The position numbers were made by a program, and so were the translations under genes. Shown in pieces: positions 23,610-32,021 of a stretch of DNA of 56,036 nt (position 1 is the first letter of the stretch; every line of letters starts with the position of its first letter). The notes beneath the pieces are model-generated. The model was not told the DNA's origin. It saw nothing but the letters and a program-made list of their open reading frames with translations, and searched no databases. The DNA lies in contig DAOKYY010000018.1 in the NCBI GenBank assembly GCA_035325905.1, forward strand, positions 1 through 56,036. Reading direction: 5' to 3'. The DNA comes from DYGX01 sp035325905 (GTDB taxonomy: Bacteria; Chloroflexota; Anaerolineae; Aggregatilineales; Aggregatilineaceae).

Positions 23610-25523
23610 TTACGCCTGCGGCGAGACCGGAACATATCCCGCCAGCGCCAGCACGCGCTGCCGGGCGGTTTCCTGGTCCGGCGTCGAGCGCACCAGTTCG
23701 TCCAGTTCGGCGACGAAGTGATCGTGCAGATGGCCGTTCCGCGTGTTGACCAGTTGCACGATGTCCGGGTGCATGGTGGGATGCTGGTGCTCGGCGTCGG
23801 TGTGCAGTTCTTCGTGGAGTTTTTCGCCGGGGCGCACTCCGGTAAAGTCAATCGCGATGTCGATGTAGGGGCGCAGGCCGCACATCCGGATCATACGCTC
23901 CGCCAGCTCGACAATCCGCACGACCTGGCCCATTTGCAGCATAAACAGGTCGTCGCCTTGCGTCAGGCAGGCAGCGTGGATGACCAGATTCACCGCTTCC
24001 GGAATCGTCATGAAATAGCGCGTCATTTCAGGGTCGGTGACTGTTACCGGACCACCGGCCTGAATCTGGCGCTCGAAGGTCGGCACGACGCTGCCCCGGC
24101 TGCCGAGCACGTTCCCGAAGCGGACCGAGGTAAAAAGCGTCGCGCCGCCGCGCTGCGCGAAGGCGTGCATCAACATCTCGCAGATGCGCTTGCTGGCGCC
24201 CATGATGCTGCTCGGATTGACCGCTTTGTCGGTCGAGATCAGCACGAACCGCTCCGCCCCGTGCTGATGCGCCAGCTCCGCGACCAGCCGCGTGCCGCCG
24301 ATATTGACGCGGATCGATTCGGATGGGTACACCTCCAGCATCGGCACGTGCTTGTACGCCGCCGAGTGGAAAATAAGCTGCGGCCGGTGCGCCGCGAACA
24401 GGGCGCGCATCTGGCGCGCGTCGGTGATGTCGGCCAGAGCCGGTACGAGCAGGCTGTCCCCGCGCGTGCGGGTTGCCAGCTCGGTCAGCAGATCGTGCAG
24501 GCCGCTTTCGTTGTTGTCGAGCAGGATCAGCTTCACCGGCGCGTAGCTCAGGATCTGGCGGCACAGCTCCGAGCCGATCGACCCCGCCGCGCCGGTGACG
24601 AGCACCACTTTTTCGCGGACGGGCGACACGTCTACGGCCTCGTGCCAGCCAACCGACTTGCGGCCAAGCAGGTCTTCGGGCTGGACCTCGCGCAGCGGTG
24701 GCGGGTTGGTGTGCCCGTTGAACTGCGCGATCACGTTCGGAACCACGTTGATCCGCGCGCGCGTCTGCTCGCAGTAGCTGAGCACATCGCGGAATTCCAC
24801 TCCGCTGATATTGTGGACGGCGACGACGATCAACTCGACGTTGTGCTGCTCGACCAGGGCCGGGATGTCCTGGCGCGCGCCGAGCACGCGGCAGCCTTCG
24901 ACAAACAGCCCTTGCTTGCGCCGGTCGTCGTCCACAAAGCCGACGACGTCGTAATGCTCAAGGTCCTGCGCCGGGCGGTGCTTGAGGCGCAGCGCCGTGA
25001 TCTGCCCGGCCTCGCCCGCGCCGACGATCAGCACGCGTTTCTTGTTCGGGCGCTCAGGGAATTCCTGGCGCCAGATCGCCCGCCAGCGCCACTCCAGCCC
25101 GCTGATCAGGCGCGACTGGTAGCGAACCGCGACAAAACCGGTCAGCGCGAGCATCTGCGCGACCAGCACGACGCTCAGCGGAATCGGGCGCGGGCGGAGC
25201 ACAAAGTCGAGCGGGGCAATGATGAGCGTGGCAACACCGGCGGCCTGGAGGATCACGGAGACGTCGTGGCCGCTGGTGCGCTTCCAGAGGCGATGATAGG
25301 CGCCAAAGGCGTATAGCGTGACAAAATTCGTGAGAAGCGCAAACGCAAAGAATCGAAGCTCAATTAAGCTGATATAGTGGATAAACGAAGCGGTTCGAAC
25401 CGAGTATACAATGGCATAGGCGCCTGTGAGAATCGCAGCATCCGCCAGGGCCAGCGGCCCGGCCAGCCGCGCACCCCGCAGAGAACGGCGCCCAAACGAT
25501 AACATCTGCTCCCGGCTGCTCAT
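23610..25523 (-). CDS. Membrane nucleotide-sugar 4,6-dehydratase (FlaA1/CapD/WbpM type)
   Basis: A 637-residue polysaccharide-biosynthesis enzyme. Four membrane helices occupy about residues 20-150. A first Rossmann-like domain follows (VLIVGAGEAGQITALRL, about 175), then the extended SDR catalytic domain with NAD-binding TGAAGSIGSELCRQI (about 310), FHSAAYKHVPMLE, and the catalytic STDKAVNPSSIMGASKR, where Met replaces the usual Tyr as in this family. It should remove water from a UDP-N-acetylhexosamine to give a 4-keto-6-deoxy sugar for glycan assembly at the membrane. It is downstream of the BY-kinase and DUF4012 genes on the same strand, from which a nested inverted repeat separates it. 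Confidence 0.93.
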   Translation of the reverse strand: MSSREQMLSFGRRSLRGARLAGPLALADAAILTGAYAIVYSVRTASFIHYISLIELRFFAFALLTNFVTLYAFGAYHRLWKRTSGHDVSVILQAAGVATLIIAPLDFVLRPRPIPLSVVLVAQMLALTGFVAVRYQSRLISGLEWRWRAIWRQEFPERPNKKRVLIVGAGEAGQITALRLKHRPAQDLEHYDVVGFVDDDRRKQGLFVEGCRVLGARQDIPALVEQHNVELIVVAVHNISGVEFRDVLSYCEQTRARINVVPNVIAQFNGHTNPPPLREVQPEDLLGRKSVGWHEAVDVSPVREKVVLVTGAAGSIGSELCRQILSYAPVKLILLDNNESGLHDLLTELATRTRGDSLLVPALADITDARQMRALFAAHRPQLIFHSAAYKHVPMLEVYPSESIRVNIGGTRLVAELAHQHGAERFVLISTDKAVNPSSIMGASKRICEMLMHAFAQRGGATLFTSVRFGNVLGSRGSVVPTFERQIQAGGPVTVTDPEMTRYFMTIPEAVNLVIHAACLTQGDDLFMLQMGQVVRIVELAERMIRMCGLRPYIDIAIDFTGVRPGEKLHEELHTDAEHQHPTMHPDIVQLVNTRNGHLHDHFVAELDELVRSTPDQETARQRVLALAGYVPVSPQA

Positions 25524-25601
25524 GTCCCCCTCTGGAAATATTACCTGGTAGCGTTCAGAGCGGCGGGTTCCCCAATCCCGTATCCTTCAGTGTACTCCAT
25601 A

Positions 25602-25669
25602 ATCGGCACAAAAGGCGCGCGGCCTGGAATTTTTATCGAAATTTCACAAACGCTTTATTTTGTGCCGAT
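25602..25669. repeat. Nested 68-bp inverted repeat
   Basis: ATCGGCACAAAA (25602-25613) and TTTTGTGCCGAT (25658-25669) are perfect 12-bp inverted arms. Inside them TGGAATTT and AAATTTCA form a second near-perfect pair around TTATCG. The AT-rich interior stands out from the local base composition. It lies between the DUF4012 gene and the dehydratase gene. It could be a small MITE-like remnant, a regulator site or an RNA hairpin; no transposase is near. Confidence 0.65.
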
Positions 25670-25750
25670 ACAAAGACAATGACGAACTCTGTAATGCGTA
25701 TGCCGCTACAGAACCGGGACAGTCTTCGAAGAGGTTTGTATGTGGAGCGC

Positions 25751-27784
25751 TCAGTACGTATAGATCACTTCAATGGTTTGGTCGGTCTTTAACGAGAGCC
25801 GGAACTCCAGGATCGGCTGATCGATATAATAGCTGTTCGTTGGGTCGGGCGAGATTTTGACGGGCGTGGCCCCTGCCGGAAGCCGGAGCTGGAAGTCGAC
25901 CTGTTCGGCGATGGTGCCGGGCTGCTTCTGTACCAGCAGGGTATAGCGGCGATAGCGACCGATGGACTCGGCCACCTGCGGCGTTTCGTAGTGATACTGG
26001 ACGCGCAGGCTGTCGTCGTAGTTCACCTGAAGCTCCGAGACGAAGACGGTATGCTCCGGCGCGGCGACGACGGCGGGGTCGAAGGTCACTCCCTCGGCGC
26101 CGAGCAGCGCGCTGTTCGCCGGGGCGAACACCTGAAGAATGGTGTGGTAATTGATGTCGTTGTAGTGCTGCGGGCGAACCGCCGGGTCTTGCTCGGCGAC
26201 GCGCGCCGGAAAGTCGTATCCGATAGCGACGGTGCTATTCAGCGTGCCGTCCGGCTGGATGGTGACATCGTAGATGGTGTTGCGCAGCACCGCGCGGCTG
26301 GACTTGCTGCCCAGGTTCGCGTCGGCGACCAGCAGATAGTCACGCCCGATGCCTGCTTCCTGCTCGCCGGACCACCCGATCGCTTTGAAGGCGTTGTTGA
26401 TCTGCTCGTCCGTGAAGTACAGCATGATGTGCTTTTCGCGCAGCGCCTGTAACACCTCGCGGCGCAAGGCGGCGTTGCGCTCCGGGTCGACGCGCTGCCA
26501 GTCGGCCAGGATCTGCTGGTAGAGCGCCGCGACGAACTCCTTGTGATCGGCGTCGCCGCCGCCCGCGCGGATCGTATAGACGGCCTGGCGGAAATTGTCT
26601 GGGGTGATCAGCTCGCCGTAGCCCGGCACGGTGACGCTTCCCAGCCCGCGCAGCACGTACTCGAAGCCGACCAGATCGATCCCGATCACGCCGTTGATGG
26701 GCGAGTTGGGGTTGCCGCCGTTATCGTAATACCAGGCGGCCATCGCGGCGGTTGACGGAAAATCGGCGTGCCAGCTGCTGTCCCAGGCGGCGTAAATCGG
26801 CTGGGCGTACTGGATCCACCACGACGGGATCTGAACCGCGCTTGCCATCTCGGCGGGCGGCGGGTTCGGGCTGGTGGCGGTCGTCGGGCTATAGCTGAAA
26901 TCCGCGATGCGGCCCCGGCGCACGGTCATCCAGCCGTAGGTGCTGATATAGCCGCCAGATGGCCGCAATTCGTCGCTGTTGGCGGAAAGCACAAGATACG
27001 ACTGCGGCGTCTCCAGCCCGAGCGCGACGGTCAGCAGCTCCGGCGAGACCAGCAGCAGGTCGTTGATCTCGCGTATCTGGCGGTGGCTGTCCGCCAGACC
27101 ATCGACTGTAACCAGCATTTCGGGCGAGACATTGTCCAGGCGCAGCCCGGCGATGATCGCTTCCGCCCGGCGCAGGTGGGTATCGGCAGCCGAGAACGAG
27201 TTGCGGCCCAGTTCCAGCAGCTCGACCACGCGCTCGCCGGACGAAAACTGCGGGTTGACCGTTTCGTCCTGCTCGCCCTCGGTCAAAAAGAACAGCGTCG
27301 GCCTCAGGCCGTTGAGCATCCTGCGGGCCGCCTGTGTAAGCTCGCGCGCGGCGTCGAGCGCCTCGAATGAGAGCGCCACGTCGGGGCTGACGAAATCGAA
27401 GGGACGCAGGAATGCGACCTGCTTGTCCGCGCTCGCGAGGCGCTGATCCAGCTCGCCGACGCTGGCCCACAGGCGCTCGAAGTCGGCCAGGGTTAGTTCG
27501 GTGCCGGGCGTATTGTTGATGCGGGTCATCACGCGGTTCAGGCCGCCCCAGGCGTCTTCGACCTGGGCGCGGGCGTTGAAGATCAACACCAGGCTGCCCA
27601 TGATGATCACCGCGACGACGCTCACGGCGACGATCAGCAGCAGGCGATAATTCAGCCGGCGGAGCCGGCGGCGCAGCTTGCGCCAGCGCGATGGATGGCT
27701 GCGCGACCGGCGCTGCCGCCCTTCCTGCGGCTTCACCAGATCGGGTAATGTCGAAGAATCAAGTGGATGCATCCGCTTCACCAC
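25751..27784 (-). CDS. DUF4012 domain-containing membrane protein
   Basis: A 677-residue protein with a basic cytoplasmic N-terminus rich in Arg (about 20-46), one membrane helix (LLLIVAVSVVAVIIMGSLVLIF, about 48-69) and a large extracytoplasmic region. The segment NSDELRPSGGYISTYGWMTVRRGRI followed by the P-W-x-Y and AAMAAWYYDNGG blocks is the hallmark of DUF4012, a family of unknown function found next to polysaccharide export genes in Chloroflexota and actinobacteria. It lies 38 bases after the BY-kinase gene, so a role in surface glycan assembly or anchoring is inferred. No catalytic motif is evident. Confidence 0.85.
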   Translation of the reverse strand: MVKRMHPLDSSTLPDLVKPQEGRQRRSRSHPSRWRKLRRRLRRLNYRLLLIVAVSVVAVIIMGSLVLIFNARAQVEDAWGGLNRVMTRINNTPGTELTLADFERLWASVGELDQRLASADKQVAFLRPFDFVSPDVALSFEALDAARELTQAARRMLNGLRPTLFFLTEGEQDETVNPQFSSGERVVELLELGRNSFSAADTHLRRAEAIIAGLRLDNVSPEMLVTVDGLADSHRQIREINDLLLVSPELLTVALGLETPQSYLVLSANSDELRPSGGYISTYGWMTVRRGRIADFSYSPTTATSPNPPPAEMASAVQIPSWWIQYAQPIYAAWDSSWHADFPSTAAMAAWYYDNGGNPNSPINGVIGIDLVGFEYVLRGLGSVTVPGYGELITPDNFRQAVYTIRAGGGDADHKEFVAALYQQILADWQRVDPERNAALRREVLQALREKHIMLYFTDEQINNAFKAIGWSGEQEAGIGRDYLLVADANLGSKSSRAVLRNTIYDVTIQPDGTLNSTVAIGYDFPARVAEQDPAVRPQHYNDINYHTILQVFAPANSALLGAEGVTFDPAVVAAPEHTVFVSELQVNYDDSLRVQYHYETPQVAESIGRYRRYTLLVQKQPGTIAEQVDFQLRLPAGATPVKISPDPTNSYYIDQPILEFRLSLKTDQTIEVIYTY

Positions 27785-27822
27785 GCTTAACCGGCTGATG
27801 GACCGCGCCCGGAGGCTTGCGC

Positions 27823-29487
27823 TTACTGTTTCCGGGACGCTTTGGATGTCTTGTCCTGCGAGTAGTAGTAGTAATAGTAGCCGCCGCCATAGGCGTAACC
27901 TTCCTCGCGCGTGCTGACCGAGTTGAGCACCACCCCCTTGATCTCGATGCCGAGGTGGTCCATCTGCTCTTTCGCGCGCGTGGCGGCGGCGCGGCGCGTC
28001 TCGCCGGCCTCCAGCACCAGCACGACGGGCACTTTGATCGCGGCGGCCAGCACGGTGCTGTCGGCCACGACCAGGCAGGGCGGCGTGTCAAACAGCACGA
28101 TATCGACGTTCTTTGACGAGCGGAACGTCTCGAACCAGTGCTGCATGGCGACCGATCCCAGCACTTCGGTCGGGTTGAGCGGCACGAACCCGCTTGAGAT
28201 CACGCGCAGGCCCGGAATCTCAGTTTCTTGCAGGCAGGCCAGCAGGTTCTGCGGCAGCGCCCCGCGCGAGATTTCGGTGGAAAGCTCGTTCGGATCGGCG
28301 GAAAGCAGCGTCGACAGCCCGACGTCGTTCGACAGCCCGAACGTCTCATGCACGCGCGGGCGGCGCAGGTCGGCGTCGATCAGCAGCACGCGCAGCCCGG
28401 CCATCGCCATCGTCACCGCCAGGTTGGCGGCGGTCACGCTTTTTCCTTCGGACGGGCCGGGGCTGGTAATGACGTATGCGCCTTTGGACCAGCTTCCATT
28501 GGACGAAAAGAGCAGGTTCGTTCGCAGAGTGCGGTACTGCTCGGAGATCGGCGACCCTGGGTCGTGGTACGTGATCAGGCGCTGCGCGTAGGTGTCGTGC
28601 GATTTGCCAAAGCGGTGGATGACGGCCAGCGTCGGCAGGCCGAGCATTTGCGTCGCCTCGTCGGCGGTGCGCACCGTGTCGTCAAGATACTCGATCAGCA
28701 GCGCGACCCCGGCGGCCAGCGCCGCGCCGACGATCGCCCCTAGCAGAGTCGAGGAAAAGACGTTGTTGCCGGCTGGGGCAAGCGGGATGCGCGCTTCCTC
28801 GACAACGGTCAGCGAATTGGTCCGCCGCTGAAGCCCGGCAACGGTGTCCGAGTACTGGGCGATATTGCCGGAAATGCTGACGATGCGGTCGGCCAGGGTG
28901 TTGCGCTGCTCGCGCAGCTCGGCGATTCTGTCCGCGTCGTCTGACTGGGCGATTTGCCGGTCGAGATCGGTGAGTTCCTGCCGCGCCTGCTGTAGCTCGG
29001 CGGTGAGCTGCGCGATCTCCTCGTTGGCGAGATCGATCTGCGCCTGCTGGTCGGGCGTCAGGTTCGACGGGCTGTTCAGAATCAGCTGCCGCGCGACCTC
29101 GTTCGCCATTTCGGCGGCCAGAACCGGATCGGTGTATGTCACGATCAGACGTAACAGGGACGTGCCCTGGATGATCTGTGTCGTCAGCGAGGCGCCGAGC
29201 GTGCCCGCGCCAAACGGAAACTCGCGCGCGGCTATTGCGCGCTCCAGCACGTCGCGGCTCCTGGCTAGCACGGCGTAGGTTTGCGCCAGCTGCGCGCCCG
29301 TGTTGAGGTCTCCGAGTTGCGGGTTGGGGGCGTCCAGAGAGGTACCGACCTGGATGGTCACAGCCGCCGTGTACAGATCGGGCTGCCGGCTGCGGATCAG
29401 GAACGCGGCTCCGCCGGCCAGGAACGCGCCCAAGAACAGCAGCCAGAACCATTTTCTGAACAAACGGATGTAGGCGACCAGTTCCAT
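27823..29487 (-). CDS. Wzz-type chain-length protein fused to BY-kinase
   Basis: A 554-residue bacterial tyrosine autokinase controlling polysaccharide polymerisation and export. The Wzz part has membrane helices at about 13-32 and 240-262, flanking an extracytoplasmic coiled coil (about 115-225). The cytoplasmic kinase has Walker A SPGPSEGKSVTAANLA (about 345), Walker A' VLLIDADLRRPRVHE and Walker B VDIVLFDTPPC. The C-terminal tail holds eight Tyr, including six in a row, the expected autophosphorylation cluster. All parts needed in one chain are present, as in proteobacterial Wzc. It is first in the glycan operon and has a good promoter about 210 bases upstream. Confidence 0.95.
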   Translation of the reverse strand: MELVAYIRLFRKWFWLLFLGAFLAGGAAFLIRSRQPDLYTAAVTIQVGTSLDAPNPQLGDLNTGAQLAQTYAVLARSRDVLERAIAAREFPFGAGTLGASLTTQIIQGTSLLRLIVTYTDPVLAAEMANEVARQLILNSPSNLTPDQQAQIDLANEEIAQLTAELQQARQELTDLDRQIAQSDDADRIAELREQRNTLADRIVSISGNIAQYSDTVAGLQRRTNSLTVVEEARIPLAPAGNNVFSSTLLGAIVGAALAAGVALLIEYLDDTVRTADEATQMLGLPTLAVIHRFGKSHDTYAQRLITYHDPGSPISEQYRTLRTNLLFSSNGSWSKGAYVITSPGPSEGKSVTAANLAVTMAMAGLRVLLIDADLRRPRVHETFGLSNDVGLSTLLSADPNELSTEISRGALPQNLLACLQETEIPGLRVISSGFVPLNPTEVLGSVAMQHWFETFRSSKNVDIVLFDTPPCLVVADSTVLAAAIKVPVVLVLEAGETRRAAATRAKEQMDHLGIEIKGVVLNSVSTREEGYAYGGGYYYYYYSQDKTSKASRKQ

Positions 29488-29701
29488 AGCAGTCCTGTTT
29501 TGTCAATCCGCGCGCGGCGCGCACCTCGTGCGGCTCACCGGAGCGTGCTCGTGCTGTGCGGGCGAATGGGGCCGGACGACCCGGAGGGTGCTTGACGCGC
29601 TTGCGGCGCGGATGGTCAGCACACATCCGCGACGATGAGTCGCCGGGCGCGGTATCCCCTGCGCCGCGCACCGGTTGGAATTTCCGCGCTCACCGGACGT
29701 T

Positions 29702-29730
29702 ATTGTAGCCGCCCCGTACTACTCGTGCAA
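29702..29730 (-). promoter_or_regulatory. Promoter of the polysaccharide operon
   Basis: On the minus strand TTGCAC (29725-29730), 17 bases, TACAAT (29702-29707). The leader to the BY-kinase start would be about 210 bases. Confidence 0.65.
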
Positions 29731-29813
29731 GGACCGCCGCCATAGCGGCGCTGCCTGAGACATGTCGGATGGCATGATTTCAGAAAATCTTCATCTGCGC
29801 TATGAAGCTTTTT

Positions 29814-29828
29814 AGTGTATGATACACT
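29814..29828. promoter_or_regulatory. Palindrome AGTGTA-TGA-TACACT upstream of the secreted repeat protein
   Basis: A perfect 6-3-6 palindrome that also contains a possible -10 (TATGAT, 29818-29823) for the gene at 29940. Its form is that of a dimeric repressor site covering a promoter. No -35 is obvious. Confidence 0.45.
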
Positions 29829-29939
29829 TATGCATCATATCCAGTGCATTACCCTAGGCGTTTTGTGTCCACTTCACAAAGCCTGATTGTCACCCGTGCC
29901 CTTGTGACGGGCGATGTGGAGACTTAAGGAGCCATTGCC

Positions 29940-31832
29940 ATGCGTCTGCGATTTGCCCTTTCATTATTCGTTTTAATGGCAATTGGACTACCGTTCATAC
30001 CGACACGTTCGGTGGCAGCGCAAGGAAGCGATCCGGCTATCTGTCCGCAGTTTATCCAAAGCATCCTCAACGAGGTTGGGCAAAGCTGCGCGCTGCTGAA
30101 CGCCGGGGACGTGTGCTATGGCGCCGACGAAGTCGATGCGCTGCCTATTGCGGGCATCCATCCGGGTGATGTCTTTCCTGACGGCGCGTTCGACGCGCCA
30201 CGCGACCGCCTGCCCGTGACCGAGGTTGCGCGCGTCTCGACCTCTGAGCTGGACCTCGACGGCGAGACCTGGGGCTTCTCGGTGATCAAGCTCGACGCCT
30301 ACACCGGCACGGACCCGGTCACAGGCGAGCCACAGACCGCTGAGCTGTTGTACGTGCTGCCCGGCGGCGTTGAGATCGAAGCGGTCAACGAGCCGCAGTA
30401 CGACGAGAACGGCGACCTGATCCTCGATGACCTCCACCCTGCCCCGATGCAAGAGATTTATCTCCGTAACTCGTTTGACGATCCGGTCTGCGCCCAGGCG
30501 ATCCCGCCTCTCTTGTTTGTCCAGGGTGAGCCGGGTCAGGTCATCGACCTGGTGATCAACGAGGAGCCGATCCGGCTGGAAGGCAGCGCGATCATCGAGA
30601 TTCTGGACGACGACACCATGCGGGTGACGACGATTTACGGCCTGACGACGCTCAACGCCGAATCTCCGGCCCCGACCCTGGTGCCGCCCGGCTTCTACGC
30701 CGAAATCTGCCTGACGGACGCGCAGGACCTGGGGCTGGACGGCGTGGACAACGACCAGCCAGTCGGTAACTGCGACTGGACCGCCCCGCAAGCCATGACG
30801 CAAGCGGATGTGGACCGTCTGGTGTCGCTTGAGCTGCTGCCGACGAACGTACTCTTCTACGAAGTTACGATTCCGGCCGTTGTCATCCCCTCAGGCGTCG
30901 GCCAGCCGGGGTATAGCTTCTTCTTCTCGGATGCGACGACCCTGCTCCTGGCGCGCGAAGCCTGCGCCGAGGGGCTGATCCCACAAGAAATCTGCACCTT
31001 CCTGCAATTGAACTACACCGCCTCGGTCTGCCCGCAGATCGTCGATCCCGCGCTGGCGGGGTTCGGGCAGAACTGCCTGACGGTGGATGCGGGTCTGGCG
31101 TGTTATGGCAACGTCAGCGTCGAGGGGATGCCCATCGCGGGGATGACCTTCAGCACGCCTTTCGTCGCGCCGGGGGACATGGTCAGCAACGAGGAAGTTG
31201 CGCGGATTCTCACGTCCGACTTCGACCGCAACGCGCAGACCTGGGGTCTGTCCCTGGTCAAGGTCGATGCTTTCGTCGGGACGAACGAGACGACGGGCGA
31301 GCCGCTGACCGCCGAATTGCTTTACACGCTGCCCGGCGGCGTCGAGCTTGAAGCAGCCGTCGCCCCGACCTATGACGCGAACGGCAACCTGGTTCTGGAT
31401 GCCGGGCATTTCGCCCCGCTCCAGCAAGCTTTCCTGCGCCTGTCGCGCCAGGACCCGCTCTGCGCGGCGGCGGCGCCCCCGGCGCTCGTCGTTCAGAGCG
31501 AGCCGGGCGTCCCGATCGACTTCATGATGAACGGCGCGCTGATCCGCCTCGAAGGCACGGTCCTGCTGGACCTAATTTCGGCAGGGGACACGGGCCAGAT
31601 GCTGCGGCTGGCGGCGGTCGAGGGCCAGGCCACGCTCAACCCCGACTCGCCTGCGCCGCTGGTGACGATGGCGGGCTACGAGACGTCGATCTGCCTGGAC
31701 CCGGCGGAGAACCTGGGTCTTGACGGGGTCGAGAACGACCGTCCACAGGGGGACTGCGACTGGACCGAGCCGCAGCCTCTGACGCGCGCCGGGCTGGACC
31801 GCTTGCAGGCGGTGAGCACGCTGCCGCGTTAA
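29940..31832 (+). CDS. Secreted protein of two diverged ~310-residue repeats, unknown function
   Basis: A 630-residue protein with a signal peptide (about 1-28, cleavage near SVAAQG) and no membrane anchor. It consists of two copies of one unit (about 33-300 and 355-625). Matching blocks are LNAGDVCYGADEVDALPIAG / VDAGLACYGNVSVEGMPIAG, TAELLYVLPGGVEIEA / TAELLYTLPGGVELEA, and ICLTDAQDLGLDGVDNDQP / ICLDPAENLGLDGVENDRP, each followed by CDW. Conserved Cys pairs in each copy suggest disulfides, and the middle of each unit has a beta-rich FecR-like feel. I do not recognise the family. A terminator follows the gene. Confidence 0.85.
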   Translation: MRLRFALSLFVLMAIGLPFIPTRSVAAQGSDPAICPQFIQSILNEVGQSCALLNAGDVCYGADEVDALPIAGIHPGDVFPDGAFDAPRDRLPVTEVARVSTSELDLDGETWGFSVIKLDAYTGTDPVTGEPQTAELLYVLPGGVEIEAVNEPQYDENGDLILDDLHPAPMQEIYLRNSFDDPVCAQAIPPLLFVQGEPGQVIDLVINEEPIRLEGSAIIEILDDDTMRVTTIYGLTTLNAESPAPTLVPPGFYAEICLTDAQDLGLDGVDNDQPVGNCDWTAPQAMTQADVDRLVSLELLPTNVLFYEVTIPAVVIPSGVGQPGYSFFFSDATTLLLAREACAEGLIPQEICTFLQLNYTASVCPQIVDPALAGFGQNCLTVDAGLACYGNVSVEGMPIAGMTFSTPFVAPGDMVSNEEVARILTSDFDRNAQTWGLSLVKVDAFVGTNETTGEPLTAELLYTLPGGVELEAAVAPTYDANGNLVLDAGHFAPLQQAFLRLSRQDPLCAAAAPPALVVQSEPGVPIDFMMNGALIRLEGTVLLDLISAGDTGQMLRLAAVEGQATLNPDSPAPLVTMAGYETSICLDPAENLGLDGVENDRPQGDCDWTEPQPLTRAGLDRLQAVSTLPR

Positions 31833-31868
31833 GCCGCGCCCCGGCGCAGCCCAATCTGCAACCTGCTA

Positions 31869-31902
31869 CGGGCCGGTATCCACACGGATGCCGGCCCGTT
31901 TT
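31869..31902 (+). terminator. Rho-independent terminator
   Basis: A 13-bp stem CGGGCCGGTATCC / GGATGCCGGCCCG with one G-U pair and loop ACAC, followed by TTTT (31899-31902), 36 bases after the stop of the secreted repeat protein. Confidence 0.85.
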
Positions 31903-32010
31903 GCGTGGCCCGTGCGTCGCCTGAGTGGGCAGGCAGCGCCAATTCGGGTACCTTTATGAGGGTTGCTTGATGGCCCGCACCTCGCAGCCAGACCACGCGA
32001 AGCTGAGTGA

Positions 32011-32016
32011 AAGGAG
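32011..32016 (+). promoter_or_regulatory. Shine-Dalgarno that sets the antiporter start
   Basis: AAGGAG lies 5 bases before the ATG at 32022. It falls inside the reading frame of an upstream GTG (32007), so the ATG is the likely start. Confidence 0.7.
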
Positions 32017-32021
32017 CGCTG

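Larger units (their letters stand above)
29488..29939. other. 452-base divergent intergenic region
   Basis: It holds no convincing gene. It contains the BY-kinase promoter (29702-29730, minus strand) and, nearer the plus-strand gene, an AT-rich stretch (about 29770-29860) with three inverted repeats. These are CTTCAT/ATGAAG (29789-29807), AGTGTA-TGA-TACACT (29814-29828) and ATGCA/TGCAT (29830-29849). The Shine-Dalgarno TAAGGAG (29925-29931) serves the gene at 29940. Confidence 0.7.

Noticed and set aside
25602..25669. Insertion sequence ends
   Set aside because: Only 44 bases lie between the arms and no transposase or target duplication is visible, so I call it an inverted repeat only.
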